A stretch of DNA of 64,000 nucleotides from an uncultured Pelagibacteraceae bacterium. Lineage in GTDB: Bacteria; Pseudomonadota; Alphaproteobacteria; Pelagibacterales; AG-422-B15. A program made the position numbers and the translations under genes. This document shows positions 9,121 to 18,021 of the stretch, piece after piece (within the stretch, counting starts at the first letter, position 1; every line of letters starts with the position of its first letter). The stretch lies in contig CACHAK010000002.1 in NCBI GenBank assembly GCA_902577765.1, forward strand, positions 88,001 to 152,000, in the 5' to 3' direction. The notes beneath the pieces were generated by a model. The model was not told the DNA's origin. It did no database searches and worked only from the letters and a program-made list of their open reading frames with translations.

Positions 9121-9155
9121 AAAAAAAAACCGCCCAACAACTAAGTTTGGCGGTT
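9121..9155 (-). terminator. Intrinsic terminator between SAM-II aptamer and metX
   Basis: On the minus strand AACCGCC (9149-9155) pairs with GGCGGTT (9128-9134) across a 14-nt loop, followed by a run of nine U (to 9121). It sits between the SAM-II aptamer and the metX Shine-Dalgarno, so it is likely the expression platform: SAM binding would favour termination. Confidence 0.85.
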
Positions 9156-9159
9156 TCAA

Positions 9160-9217
9160 CTACCTCTTTAGCTGCATTTTTATTGCGCCCGCAAGCTGTG
9201 CTCAAATCGGCGCAATT
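9160..9217 (-). ncRNA. SAM-II riboswitch aptamer upstream of metX
   Basis: Read on the minus strand, the P1 arms are TTGCGCC (from 9215) and GGCGCAA (ending near 9183). They enclose the conserved GATTT and a C/A/G loop ending TTGCG. Then comes the conserved 3' block AATGCAGCTAAAGAGG at about 9162-9178. This matches the known SAM-II consensus (…GAUUU…UUGCaagcGCG…AAUGUAGCUAAAAAGG). The AGCU in the loop is complementary to AGCU in the 3' block, consistent with the pseudoknot. SAM-II is found mainly in alphaproteobacteria before metA/metX-type genes. Confidence 0.93.
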
Positions 9218-9220
9218 CAT

Positions 9221-9249
9221 GTATTATATATTCAATAGGATATTGTCAA
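9221..9249 (-). promoter_or_regulatory. Predicted sigma70 promoter of the metX riboswitch transcript
   Basis: A perfect -35 TTGACA (9244-9249, minus strand), a 17-nt spacer and -10 TAATAC (9221-9226). The predicted start, about 7 nt downstream, falls at the first base pair of the SAM-II P1 stem, which strongly supports both calls. Confidence 0.8.
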
Positions 9250-9323
9250 ATTAGAAGATTTATTTATTTCAAAGATTTTCTTTCAAATTTAGCGATATTC
9301 ACCTATTTATAGCCAATTGAAAT

Positions 9324-10388
9324 ATGAAAAAACTTAAAAATATAAAGCTTTACGAAGGAGGCATTTCATCAATTCCTGGCAAAAAGCAAGTTATTAAGGT
9401 TTCCTCTAATGAGTCACCATTTGGTCCGAGCTTGCGAGTACAAAAGGCGATATCAACGGCTAAGTCAAAAACTCACAAATACCCTGACGGAAATAGTCTG
9501 GAATTAAAAAATGCCTTATCAAAAAAAACCAAATTAAATATCAACAACCTCTTCGTTGGAAATGGATCAGACGAGATACTAGGCCTGGCTTGTCAACTTT
9601 TTCTAAATAAAGGAGACGAAGTTATTATTCCTAAACACAGTTTTTTAATGTTTGAAATTTACTCTAAAATCAGTGGGGGCGTTGTTAAACGTTCATCAAC
9701 AAAAAATTTACGTTTTGATGTAAAAAGTATTTTAAATAAAATCACAAAAAAAACTAAAATTATATTTATTGCGCAGCCCAATAATCCAACAGGATTTTAT
9801 CTATCCAAAGAAGAATTAAGATTGCTTATCTCACGTGTCCCTAAGAAGATATTTATAATTATTGATTCTGCCTATGCAGAATATGTAACTGATAAAGATT
9901 ACTCTAATGGCATTAACTTTGCCAAAAAATATAAAAATATCATTGTCACTAGAACTTTCTCAAAAATTTATGGTTTGGCGTCCTTAAGATTGGGTTGGTG
10001 CTATGCCCATACAGATATAATAAAATTAATGAATAAAGTGAGAGGGCCATTTAACGTAAATCAAATTGCCCAACTTGCCGGCGTTGAGGCATTAAAAGAT
10101 AAAAAATATGAAAAAAATGCAATAAACCATAACAAATTTTGGCTAAAAAAAATGAATAGTGAACTAAGTAAATTGCCAGTACTTGTTTATGATAGCAGAG
10201 CAAATTTTCTACTCATTAATGTAGGCAAATCTGTAAAAAAACTAAATCAGTATTTATTGTCAAAATCAATTATTGTAAGGTTAATGGATAAGTATAATCT
10301 TCCAGATTGCATTAGGTTATCTATTGGTAAATCTACAGAAAATAGAAAAGTCCTTAAAGCTATGAAAGAGTTTTATAATGCCAAGTAA
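9324..10388 (+). CDS. hisC: Histidinol-phosphate / aromatic aminotransferase
   Basis: A class I/II PLP aminotransferase of the HisC family, 354 residues. The cofactor lysine is K214 in TRTFSKIYGLASLRLGW, with NPNNPTG-type motif QPNNPTGFY near 151 and EYV after the Asp/Tyr pair DSAYAEY. The overlap of 11 nt with tyrA suggests it works on prephenate or aromatic keto acids as well as, or rather than, histidinol phosphate. The hisC-tyrA pair divergent from metX is a recurrent alphaproteobacterial arrangement. Whether a second hisC exists in the his operon cannot be seen here. Confidence 0.9.
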   Translation: MKKLKNIKLYEGGISSIPGKKQVIKVSSNESPFGPSLRVQKAISTAKSKTHKYPDGNSLELKNALSKKTKLNINNLFVGNGSDEILGLACQLFLNKGDEVIIPKHSFLMFEIYSKISGGVVKRSSTKNLRFDVKSILNKITKKTKIIFIAQPNNPTGFYLSKEELRLLISRVPKKIFIIIDSAYAEYVTDKDYSNGINFAKKYKNIIVTRTFSKIYGLASLRLGWCYAHTDIIKLMNKVRGPFNVNQIAQLAGVEALKDKKYEKNAINHNKFWLKKMNSELSKLPVLVYDSRANFLLINVGKSVKKLNQYLLSKSIIVRLMDKYNLPDCIRLSIGKSTENRKVLKAMKEFYNAK

Positions 10389-11304
10389 GAAGAGACCATT
10401 TAAAAAAATTAGTATAATTGGTTTGGGTTTAATAGGTTCTTCTATTGCCTTAGCTATAAAAAAGAAAAAACTAGCAGAAATTACCTCTGGTTACTCCAGG
10501 TCTTTAAAAACAAGAACTATCGCGAAAAAACTTAAATTAACAAGTGAAATAAAAAATAATATATCAGACTGCGTAAAGAATTCAGATTTGGTTATTATTT
10601 GTACTCACTTAAGCAGTTACAAAAGTATTTTTAAAAAGATATCACCACATCTTACTAAAGATGCCATTGTAACAGATGTTGGATCTGCGAAAGAGTCTTC
10701 AATTTCAGAAGTCGAGAGTTTAATTAAAAAAAAGATAAATTTTGTACCTGCTCATCCTATTGCTGGTACTGAAAAAAGTGGGCCAAAAGCTGGCTTTGCT
10801 GAACTATTCGAAGAAAGATGGTGCATAATTACACCTTTAAAAGGCAATAAAACCAGAGACATAAATAAAGTAAAAACTTTTTGGAAAAAATTGGGAAGCA
10901 AAATAGAAACTATGACTCCTTCTAGACATGACAAAGTAATGGCAGTGACTTCTCATTTGCCCCATCTAATTGCTTATAATATGGTCCATACAGCAGCTGA
11001 TTTAGAAAACTTTACAAAATCAGATATTGTGAAGTATAGCGCGAGTGGATTTAGAGATTTCACAAGAATTGCTTCCTCAGATCCTACTATGTGGAGAGAT
11101 GTAATTTTGGCAAACAGAGAAGCTGTATTAGAAATGATTGGTAGATTTTCTGAAGACCTGAGTGCTATACAAAAATCAATACGGTGGGAAGACGGAGATA
11201 GTTTGCATAAGTTATTTTCAAAAACAAGAATTGTGCGTGAGAAAATAATTAAAGCAGGTCAAGACACTTCTGATGCCGATTTTGGTAGATCAAAAAGAAA
11301 ATAA
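10378..11304 (+). CDS. tyrA: Prephenate / cyclohexadienyl dehydrogenase
   Basis: NAD(P)-dependent oxidative decarboxylation of prephenate or arogenate for tyrosine synthesis. Rossmann motif GLGLIGSS is at residues 15-22, HPIAGTEKSG near 124-133 holds the family's conserved His, and SHLPHLIAY near 196 is also conserved. At 308 residues it has the dehydrogenase domain only, with no chorismate mutase or ACT domain (often named TyrC in alphaproteobacteria). Overlaps hisC by 11 nt upstream and the DUF2125 gene by 15 nt tail to tail. Confidence 0.93.
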   Translation: MPSKKRPFKKISIIGLGLIGSSIALAIKKKKLAEITSGYSRSLKTRTIAKKLKLTSEIKNNISDCVKNSDLVIICTHLSSYKSIFKKISPHLTKDAIVTDVGSAKESSISEVESLIKKKINFVPAHPIAGTEKSGPKAGFAELFEERWCIITPLKGNKTRDINKVKTFWKKLGSKIETMTPSRHDKVMAVTSHLPHLIAYNMVHTAADLENFTKSDIVKYSASGFRDFTRIASSDPTMWRDVILANREAVLEMIGRFSEDLSAIQKSIRWEDGDSLHKLFSKTRIVREKIIKAGQDTSDADFGRSKRK

Positions 11305-12024
11305 TTCCTTTAAATCGATCAAAGGGATGAAAAGCACAGAAATAATTCCATCTTTAATTACCAAAGGTGTACTAAACAAATTATCATTGTTTTCAACATT
11401 TGACACATCTAGTTGAATATTGCCATTTAAATTTGTACTTAAATCAGAAATTTTTCCCTCTAGCAAAATTCTTGTTTCATTTTTAAATGAGTCTAAAACA
11501 TTTGATGCAAGGGCTGTAAAAAAAATGCGGTAGCCATTTTCATTAACTTTATTCATTTTAAAAATAATTTTTCTTATATTCTCTATATTGTAATCACCTA
11601 TGTTCAGACTCATATCATTTGAAATTGAATAAATCTCATTAATTTGTCCTTTATCCATCGTTAATCTGAGCTGAATATCATTCAAAAAAAAATTTAAAGA
11701 GTCATCTTCATTAAAAGAACTATTTATTTTATCCGTTCTCACCATTAGTTTACTTATATCGAAAGGATTCATATCAATTTTTATATTTCCTATTTCTATA
11801 TTAGATAGGCTCTCTGATCTGTTGAGATTAGGATTTATAATCAAACCTGATATTCTGTAAGGATACCCCGTCACCCTCAAGTCGTTATACTCAATGTTGT
11901 ATTTTTCAAGATTGCTTGATAATTGGGATTTCAACTGAAAAGAAATAAATATCCAATAAATTGAATAAAAGACCAAAATAGCAAATACCAAAACGATTAT
12001 TCTATTAAATGAAAATATCTTCAT
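11290..12024 (-). CDS. DUF2125 family membrane-anchored protein
   Basis: A 244-residue protein with one N-terminal membrane segment (about residues 8-28) followed by a predicted periplasmic, beta-rich region. The opening after the membrane segment and the motif YRVTGYPYR-like DLRVTGYPYRISG match DUF2125, an alphaproteobacterial family of unknown function usually located near tyrA/hisC. Its start overlaps the plsC stop by 4 nt. Confidence 0.8.
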   Translation of the reverse strand: MKIFSFNRIIVLVFAILVFYSIYWIFISFQLKSQLSSNLEKYNIEYNDLRVTGYPYRISGLIINPNLNRSESLSNIEIGNIKIDMNPFDISKLMVRTDKINSSFNEDDSLNFFLNDIQLRLTMDKGQINEIYSISNDMSLNIGDYNIENIRKIIFKMNKVNENGYRIFFTALASNVLDSFKNETRILLEGKISDLSTNLNGNIQLDVSNVENNDNLFSTPLVIKDGIISVLFIPLIDLKELFSF

Positions 12025-12755
12025 TTTGGATATTTAATCTTGGCCTCTTCAAGCAGTTTATCAGACTGATTTTCAATAGAATTATATAATTTTTCTGTAA
12101 ATTCAGTTTTATCTAGTCCTGGTTCAATTGGTTTTAAAAATTCAATTACCATTTTACCAGGATAACGAAGAAATCGTCTCCTTGACCAAAAGTAACCACA
12201 ATTAATTGCAACTGGTAGACAAGGAATTTTGAGACCATCGTACAAAGCTGTAACGCCATACTTATATGGGCGACGTTCACCAATTGGTGTTCTGGTTCCT
12301 TCAGGAAAAATTAATAAAGGACGGGGATCATTGTCCATACTTCTTTTTGCAGAATTCACCATTGCCTGAATATTTGTTTCCCCTTTTCTTCTATCGACAT
12401 ATATGAAATTGGCTTTCTTAAAACAAAGTCCAACAATTGGTATAAATAATAATTGTTTCTTTGCAATTATTGACGGTGTTTCAATCGCTTCATTAAGAAA
12501 AATAGCTTCTGCAAGAGATTGATGTTTAGCAGCTATGAGATATTTACGAGTGCTTGGAATGTTTTCTAACCCACGGTACTCAACTTCTAGATTTGCAAAT
12601 AGCTTGAGGCTTAATTTTGTATGTGTTGATTGAAAACGTATGATGCCAAGCATATGTATTTTAGGTAAGAAAAAAAGTATAGGCGCAAAAAAAATACAAA
12701 TTAATAATACAATATAAAATGCTAAATTTGCTAAAAGAGATCTTACATAAATCAT
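12021..12755 (-). CDS. plsC: 1-acyl-sn-glycerol-3-phosphate acyltransferase
   Basis: Adds the second acyl chain to lysophosphatidic acid in phospholipid synthesis at the inner membrane. A hydrophobic N-terminus (about 10-32) is followed by motif I KHQSLAEA (His78), the second block FIYVDRRKG near 117, and LIFPEGTRTP near 148. Motif I is HX4E (Glu83) rather than the usual HX4D; Glu variants occur in alphaproteobacteria as far as I recall. Lies 3 nt downstream of the YdcF-like gene and overlaps DUF2125. Confidence 0.92.
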   Translation of the reverse strand: MIYVRSLLANLAFYIVLLICIFFAPILFFLPKIHMLGIIRFQSTHTKLSLKLFANLEVEYRGLENIPSTRKYLIAAKHQSLAEAIFLNEAIETPSIIAKKQLLFIPIVGLCFKKANFIYVDRRKGETNIQAMVNSAKRSMDNDPRPLLIFPEGTRTPIGERRPYKYGVTALYDGLKIPCLPVAINCGYFWSRRRFLRYPGKMVIEFLKPIEPGLDKTEFTEKLYNSIENQSDKLLEEAKIKYPK

Positions 12756-12758
12756 AAT

Positions 12759-13337
12759 TTAAAGTCCTATACTCAAACTTATTTTTGTCCTTAAATATTT
12801 TATATACTCTACAATTAATTTCTTCATACGAATATTTATTTTTTGATTGTCATATTTTACACCATAATAGAAAGTTTCTTTATCTAATAAAAGTCGATTT
12901 ACCTCGAGTTCAACTCTTGGTAGATGGTAATCAGATGTTATTAACAAAATATTTTTAATATTATTATTCTTTTTCCAAAAGAAAATTTCTCTAACATTTT
13001 CGAAGGTATTTGTTGAAATACTCTCAAGTTCAACACAACAATTAAACAGCTGATTGAATTTTGGAAATTCATTTTTTATTTCCTCAATAGAAATTTCTTT
13101 ATTAACTCCTGATATTAAAAGTTTGGACCCAATCTCACTATTAAGTATTTTAAGTCCCTCTAATATTCTAAATTTATCACCAGTGAGTACGACTATTCCT
13201 TCAATTTCTTTTTTATTGAGGTCTGTATTTTTATAGCTTTGAATGTTGAAGAGAAAGAAATTAAATTGTAAGAGTAAGATAATTACAAATAAAAGTAGAG
13301 AAAAATGAATGTAATGTGATTTTAATTCATTAATCAT
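12759..13337 (-). CDS. YdcF-like / DUF218 domain protein
   Basis: 192 residues with one N-terminal membrane segment (about 11-31), then a DUF218 domain: VVLTGDKFRILEGLKIL, LLISGVNK, TFENVREI and LLITSDYHLPRVELEV are the typical DUF218 blocks. Members such as SanA, YdcF and ElyC are linked to envelope integrity, but the reaction is unresolved. First gene of the run ydcF-like-plsC-DUF2125. Confidence 0.85.
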   Translation of the reverse strand: MINELKSHYIHFSLLLFVIILLLQFNFFLFNIQSYKNTDLNKKEIEGIVVLTGDKFRILEGLKILNSEIGSKLLISGVNKEISIEEIKNEFPKFNQLFNCCVELESISTNTFENVREIFFWKKNNNIKNILLITSDYHLPRVELEVNRLLLDKETFYYGVKYDNQKINIRMKKLIVEYIKYLRTKISLSIGL

Positions 13338-13397
13338 TTTAAATAAGTTACACTATTTTACTGCTAATAATTACAATTAATAAAATTAAGTAAGACT

Positions 13398-13787
13398 ATG
13401 ATAATATCCTGTCCATCATGTTCGGCAAAGTATCTAGTAAATATAGAGGATATTGGCTTTGGCAGACAGGTTAAATGTACAAGATGCAACCATTCTTGGT
13501 TTCATGAAAATAAGAATTATGAAAATGATAAAAAGTTACAAATAGAGGAAATTGTTAATACTTACGCAGAACGGGATCATTCAAAGGATCAGAATTTACC
13601 AGTTGTTTATGAAAAAAACAAAACAAGTATTCCTCTCCCATTTCTACTTTTATTGACCCCAGTAATTTTCATATCAATCGATGCGGTTATACAAAACTCA
13701 GATGTAAATGCATTTGAATTGAGCAGGTCAATTAACAGTTATATTGATTATATATTAGAACAAATAAGAAGCTTCTTTTCTTATTAA
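13398..13787 (+). CDS. MJ0042-type zinc-ribbon membrane protein
   Basis: A 129-residue protein with an N-terminal zinc ribbon: CPSCSAKY (Cys4/Cys7) and CTRCNHSWF (Cys27/Cys30) match the MJ0042/zinc_ribbon_4 family. A hydrophobic segment lies near residues 81-100. Usual alphaproteobacterial relatives carry a longer DUF3426-like tail; here the tail is short. Divergent from the YdcF-like gene by 60 nt; its stop shares a TTAA with lysA. Function unknown. Confidence 0.82.
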   Translation: MIISCPSCSAKYLVNIEDIGFGRQVKCTRCNHSWFHENKNYENDKKLQIEEIVNTYAERDHSKDQNLPVVYEKNKTSIPLPFLLLLTPVIFISIDAVIQNSDVNAFELSRSINSYIDYILEQIRSFFSY

Positions 13788-15016
13788 ATTTCATTTTTAA
13801 TAAAGTCTTCGTATGACTGAGTTTTTCTAATTATTCTTATTTGAGATCCATCTACCATGAGCTCTTCAATAAGCGGTCGAGCATTATAGTTTGAACTCAT
13901 CGTTGAACCATATGCCCCAACATCTTTTAATATGACGTATTGACCACTCTTTACTTTATTAAATTTTTGAATATTAAGAAATACATCAGAACTCTCACAT
14001 ATTGGACCAACTATATCTGTATTTATTTCATCATATTCACTTGTCCTGACATCTGGCATTATTTCGTGATGAGCATCATATAATGCAGGTCTCATCATAT
14101 CGTTCATACCTGCGTCGATAATTACAAATTTTTTTCCAGTGATATTCTTTGTATAAAGCACTTTTGATACCAATATTCCTGCATTTGCAGCTATAAGCCT
14201 ACCTGGTTCAAAGATAAATTTAAGATTTTCTGTATCAAAATATTTTACGATTAAGTTTTTATAGTCTTCAAAAGTAAAATTTCTTTTTTCAGGACTAATT
14301 CCCCCACCAACATCAACAGTATTTATTTTTTTTGTTTCACTATTTATTTTAGCAACTAATTCACCAATAATTTCAAATGTTCTTTGAAATGGTGTTAGGT
14401 CTTTAATATTGCTCCCTATATGAAAAGCTATAGATGAAATCTCTAAATTTGGATAATTTTGTCGATTCTGAAAAATTTCGTAAGTTTGTTCTATACTGAT
14501 TCCAAATTTATCCTCGAGACTGCCTGTGCTAATTTTTTTGTGCGTTTCTGATTGTATATCTGGATTAATTCTAATTCCTACTTTCTGAATTTTTCCCGAC
14601 ACAGAAGCTATTCGATTTATATGATCAAGTTCATCGAGTGATTCTGCATTGATTTGTAAACAATTATTACTGATCGCAAATTGAATATCGCTAGCAGTTT
14701 TGCCAATGCCTGAAAAAACTATTTTATTTGGTTTCATCCCTGCTTGTAATGCTTTTCTCATTTCCCACTCAGAAACAACATCTCCTCCCGCTTCGAGTTC
14801 GGTTAGAGTTTTTAGTATTGTTAGATTTGAATTTGATTTGAGAGAAAAACACACTGTTGATTCAAGTGAAGTAAGTGAATCTGAAAACTCTCTAAAATTA
14901 TTTGTGAGAGTTTGTTTGCTATAACAGTAGAATGGTGTAGCTCTACCTTCAGCAATTTCTCTTATTGAGATATCCTCAAATTTAAGGATATCATTTTCAT
15001 ATTTTAGAAAGGACAT
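13784..15016 (-). CDS. lysA: Diaminopimelate decarboxylase
   Basis: PLP enzyme converting meso-diaminopimelate to lysine. It has 410 residues; the PLP lysine is K60 in CFSLKSNSN, followed by SGIGKTASDI, HIGSNI, the phosphate-binding VDVGGG and EPGRLI, and C-terminal GPICESSDVF and DVGAYGSTMSS. It follows the small lipoprotein and argH on the same strand, an arrangement common in proteobacteria. Confidence 0.96.
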   Translation of the reverse strand: MSFLKYENDILKFEDISIREIAEGRATPFYCYSKQTLTNNFREFSDSLTSLESTVCFSLKSNSNLTILKTLTELEAGGDVVSEWEMRKALQAGMKPNKIVFSGIGKTASDIQFAISNNCLQINAESLDELDHINRIASVSGKIQKVGIRINPDIQSETHKKISTGSLEDKFGISIEQTYEIFQNRQNYPNLEISSIAFHIGSNIKDLTPFQRTFEIIGELVAKINSETKKINTVDVGGGISPEKRNFTFEDYKNLIVKYFDTENLKFIFEPGRLIAANAGILVSKVLYTKNITGKKFVIIDAGMNDMMRPALYDAHHEIMPDVRTSEYDEINTDIVGPICESSDVFLNIQKFNKVKSGQYVILKDVGAYGSTMSSNYNARPLIEELMVDGSQIRIIRKTQSYEDFIKNEI

Positions 15017-15018
15017 TT

Positions 15019-15141
15019 TTAAGCCTTATAGATTTCTATTTTATAATTGCTTTTTGATTCTGTTGGGGGAAATTCAAGAGAGCCTTTTTTCCCACAACCA
15101 AGAATACATAAGAAAATAATCAAAATACTAATATTTTTCAT
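15019..15141 (-). CDS. Small lipoprotein (LptM/YifL-like)
   Basis: A 40-residue ORF starting ATG 15141, reading MKNISILIIFLCILGCGKKG. It has a short signal peptide and lipobox ILGC with Cys16, followed by GKKGSLEFPP. The GxKGPL-like motif after the lipid cysteine and the position directly before lysA match the LptM/YifL family of tiny outer-membrane lipoproteins, which in E. coli assist LPS-transport (LptD) maturation. It overlaps the argH 3' end by 14 nt and ends 2 nt before lysA. Assigned from motif and context. Confidence 0.82.
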   Translation of the reverse strand: MKNISILIIFLCILGCGKKGSLEFPPTESKSNYKIEIYKA

Positions 15142-16525
15142 TACTTAATTCTTTCCTAGCTTGACTAATCATTTTTCTTATCTCAGATATTGCTGTTCCG
15201 CCATAGCTTTTTTTATTGTTAATACTATTTTTCAAATCTAAAAATCCATACACAGATTTGTCTATATTTTTATCAAATTTTTTATAATCCTTCATCGATA
15301 TCTTATTTAAACTTATTTTCTTTTTTTCTGCAAAGTTGACAATTTTAGCGGTTAAATTGTGCGCACTTCTAAAAGAATAACCAAGATTTATAACCAGCCA
15401 ATCTGCTAAATCAGTTGCATTGGCAAAAGAAGATTTAAGCTTTTTCTCGATGTTTGATTTTTCAATTTTAATTGAAGAGATTATTTCGATCATACAATCG
15501 AGACAAAGATGAATGTTTTTACTTGTTGAGGTTACAAGCGCCTTATCTTCCTGAAGGTCTTTGCTGTAAGTTAGTGGAAGAGATTTAAGCAAGTTAAGCA
15601 TAGATGATAGATTTCCTGAAATTGTCGAAGATTTTGCTCTAATTAATTCAGCGCCATCAGGATTTTTTTTCTGAGGCATAATTGAAGAACTCGACATTAA
15701 TTGGTCTCCAATTTTAAAGAAACCCACTAAATCGGAATTATAAAGAGTAATTTCCTCGGCTAACCTTGATAAGTGAACAGCCATTAAGGATGAACTAGAT
15801 AAAAAATCTACCACAAAATCTCGATCAGAAACTGTATCCAATGAATTTTTTGTAGGTTTTTTAAAGTCAAGCATTTTTGTTGTTTTGTTTCTATTAATTG
15901 GAAAATTAGTTCCCGCTAAGGCTCCTGCACCAAGAGGATTTTCGTTCATTCTTCTAAAAGAGTCGCTGAATCGATTCGTATCCCTGTTAAACATTTCAAA
16001 GTATGCCATAAAAAAATGTCCAACTGATATTGGCTGCGCAGTTTGCAGGTGAGTAAGGCCTGGAAACGTAATCAAAATATTTTTACTTGCAACCTGTAGT
16101 AACGCAGATTTCAGTTTTTTTAATTTTTTTGAAATCAGCATATTATCTTTTTTCATCCACAATTTTAAATCTGTTACAACTTGATCATTTCTAGATCTAC
16201 CAGTATGTAACCTTTCAGCGGCATCACCAATAAGCTCTTCTAGTCTACTTTCAATATTCATGTGGATATCTTCAAGATTATCATCAAATATAAATTTATT
16301 ATTTTTAATTTCAGTCCTAATTTTCTTTAATCCGGAAATAATTTTTTTTGAGTCTTTATTAGAAATTATTTTTTGAGACGAGAGCATTGTAGCGTGTGCA
16401 ATCGATGCTTCAATATCCTCTTCAAATAAAAATTTGTCATTTTCCAAAGACGAATTAATATTTATAAAAGACTCACTCGATTTTTTATTAAATCTATCTC
16501 TTAACTTATTTTTTTTAATGGACAT
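15128..16525 (-). CDS. argH: Argininosuccinate lyase
   Basis: Last step of arginine synthesis: cleaves argininosuccinate to arginine and fumarate. At 465 residues it has the fumarase/aspartase-superfamily signature SSSIMPQKKNPDGAE near 278, HTGRSRNDQV near 110 and THLQTAQPISVGH near 158, all classical. Divergent from the TlpA-like gene with about 28 nt between starts, a pairing often seen in alphaproteobacteria. Confidence 0.96.
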   Translation of the reverse strand: MSIKKNKLRDRFNKKSSESFININSSLENDKFLFEEDIEASIAHATMLSSQKIISNKDSKKIISGLKKIRTEIKNNKFIFDDNLEDIHMNIESRLEELIGDAAERLHTGRSRNDQVVTDLKLWMKKDNMLISKKLKKLKSALLQVASKNILITFPGLTHLQTAQPISVGHFFMAYFEMFNRDTNRFSDSFRRMNENPLGAGALAGTNFPINRNKTTKMLDFKKPTKNSLDTVSDRDFVVDFLSSSSLMAVHLSRLAEEITLYNSDLVGFFKIGDQLMSSSSIMPQKKNPDGAELIRAKSSTISGNLSSMLNLLKSLPLTYSKDLQEDKALVTSTSKNIHLCLDCMIEIISSIKIEKSNIEKKLKSSFANATDLADWLVINLGYSFRSAHNLTAKIVNFAEKKKISLNKISMKDYKKFDKNIDKSVYGFLDLKNSINNKKSYGGTAISEIRKMISQARKELSNEKY

Positions 16526-16553
16526 TTTACTAAAACTATTTATTTCTCAAATA

Positions 16554-17087
16554 ATGATGATTTCTTTATGTAGTAGATTTATAATTTTGATGGTATATGC
16601 CACAATCCTTATCTTTTGCAACAGTTTATATACTTCAAATTCATACGCGAATGAGTTGATAATAGAAAAAAAACAAGGTTTTTTGAGTAAATTCGAAGAT
16701 ATCAATAGCAATGATGTCACTTTAAATGATTTTAATGGCAAGTTGCTTTTAATTAATCTCTGGGCAACATGGTGTGAACCTTGCAAAGAAGAAATGCCAT
16801 CACTCGATAGATTGCAACAAAAATATGATAAACAAGATTTTCAGATACTTGCAATAAGCGTTGATCGTGGGCCGAAGAAAAAGTCAGTAAATTTTTTTAA
16901 TGAATACGAAATCCAAAATATAGATTTATTCTTTGACGATAAAAATAATATACCACGAGAAGTAAGAGCAGCAGGATTGCCATTTTCATTTTTTATTGAT
17001 CAAGAGGGAAATCAAATAGCAAAGTTTATTGGTCCAACTGAATGGGACAGTAACTACTTTCAAGATTATATTGATAGTAATTTATAA
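16554..17087 (+). CDS. TlpA/ResA-type periplasmic thioredoxin-like protein
   Basis: Membrane-anchored or secreted thiol-disulfide oxidoreductase. The start is set at ATG 16554 (or 16557), giving about 177 residues with a hydrophobic signal or anchor at residues 6-27. The thioredoxin active site WATWCEPCKEEMP has Cys74 and Cys77, the cis-Pro region is GLPFSFFID, and the ISVDRG pattern is TlpA-like. Earlier in-frame ATGs (16434, 16518) lie inside or on the start of argH and would place the signal peptide internally. It probably reduces or handles periplasmic thiols, for example in cytochrome maturation. Confidence 0.85.
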   Translation: MMISLCSRFIILMVYATILIFCNSLYTSNSYANELIIEKKQGFLSKFEDINSNDVTLNDFNGKLLLINLWATWCEPCKEEMPSLDRLQQKYDKQDFQILAISVDRGPKKKSVNFFNEYEIQNIDLFFDDKNNIPREVRAAGLPFSFFIDQEGNQIAKFIGPTEWDSNYFQDYIDSNL

Positions 17088-17091
17088 ATAA

Positions 17092-18021
17092 TTATAAGGC
17101 TTGTTCTAATTCGGGAAGAACTTGAAACAAGTCTGCTACCAAACCATAGTCTGCCACATCAAATATAGGTGCTTCTTCATCTTTATTTATGGCAACTATA
17201 ATTTTTGAGTCTTTCATACCAGCCAAGTGTTGGATCGCTCCAGATATTCCGACCGCTATGTAAAGTTCGGGTGCTACAACTTTACCGGTTTGTCCGACTT
17301 GATAATCATTTGGAACAAAGCCTGCATCAACGGCAGCTCGAGATGCTCCAACAGCAGCTCCAAGTTTTTCAGCTACTTTATCCAAAAGTTCAAAGTTTTC
17401 TCCATTTTGCATTCCACGTCCACCTGAAATAATTGTCTTTGCAGAAGTAAGTTCTGGCCTATCAGATTTTGTTAGCTCTTCGCCCACAAATTCTGAAATT
17501 GATGGAATATTCTCAGCATTTATCTTTGCAACCTCGCATTCAGCAGAGTCAGTTGTTGCAGCTTTGAAAGCAGTTGGTCTAACTGTGAGAACTTTCTTTG
17601 CGTCAGATGTTTGTACAGTTGCAATAGCGTTACCAGCATAAATTGTTCTAATAAATGTATCTGCACTTTCAACAGCAACGATCTCCGATATTTGAGAGAC
17701 ATCAAGTTTTGCAGCAAGTCTAGGCATCACATTTTTACCAGTTGTTGTTGCTGCAGCCAAAAAGTAGTCATAATCGCCGGCAATATTAAAAATAACTTGA
17801 GTAAGTTTTTCAGCCAAAACATTATCAAATGCTGCATCATCCAAGTGGAGTAATTTACTCAATCCATTAATTTTTGAAGCCTCCGCAACAGCTTCATCAA
17901 TATTTGAGCCCACAATAAGTCCGTGAACATCGCCTTCAATTTGAGACGCTGCTGTTATAGCTTTTAAACTTTGATCGCTGACCTTTCCGTTTGCATGCTC
18001 GATATAAAAAAGTGATGTCAT
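17092..18021 (-). CDS. etfA: Electron transfer flavoprotein, alpha subunit
   Basis: With EtfB carries electrons from acyl-CoA dehydrogenases to ETF:ubiquinone oxidoreductase. The C-terminal FAD domain has [38 protein letters not shown] and [12 protein letters not shown], the classic EtfA blocks; length 309 is typical. Overlaps etfB by 4 nt. In this cluster the likely electron donor is methylsuccinyl-CoA dehydrogenase encoded 1.6 kb upstream in the same run. Confidence 0.96.
   Translation of the reverse strand: MTSLFYIEHANGKVSDQSLKAITAASQIEGDVHGLIVGSNIDEAVAEASKINGLSKLLHLDDAAFDNVLAEKLTQVIFNIAGDYDYFLAAATTTGKNVMPRLAAKLDVSQISEIVAVESADTFIRTIYAGNAIATVQTSDAKKVLTVRPTAFKAATTDSAECEVAKINAENIPSISEFVGEELTKSDRPELTSAKTIISGGRGMQNGENFELLDKVAEKLGAAVGASRAAVDAGFVPNDYQVGQTGKVVAPELYIAVGISGAIQHLAGMKDSKIIVAINKDEEAPIFDVADYGLVADLFQVLPELEQAL

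Noticed and set aside
9111..9140. Longer metX start at 9140
   Set aside because: It falls inside the intrinsic terminator of the SAM-II switch and the added residues do not resemble MetX.
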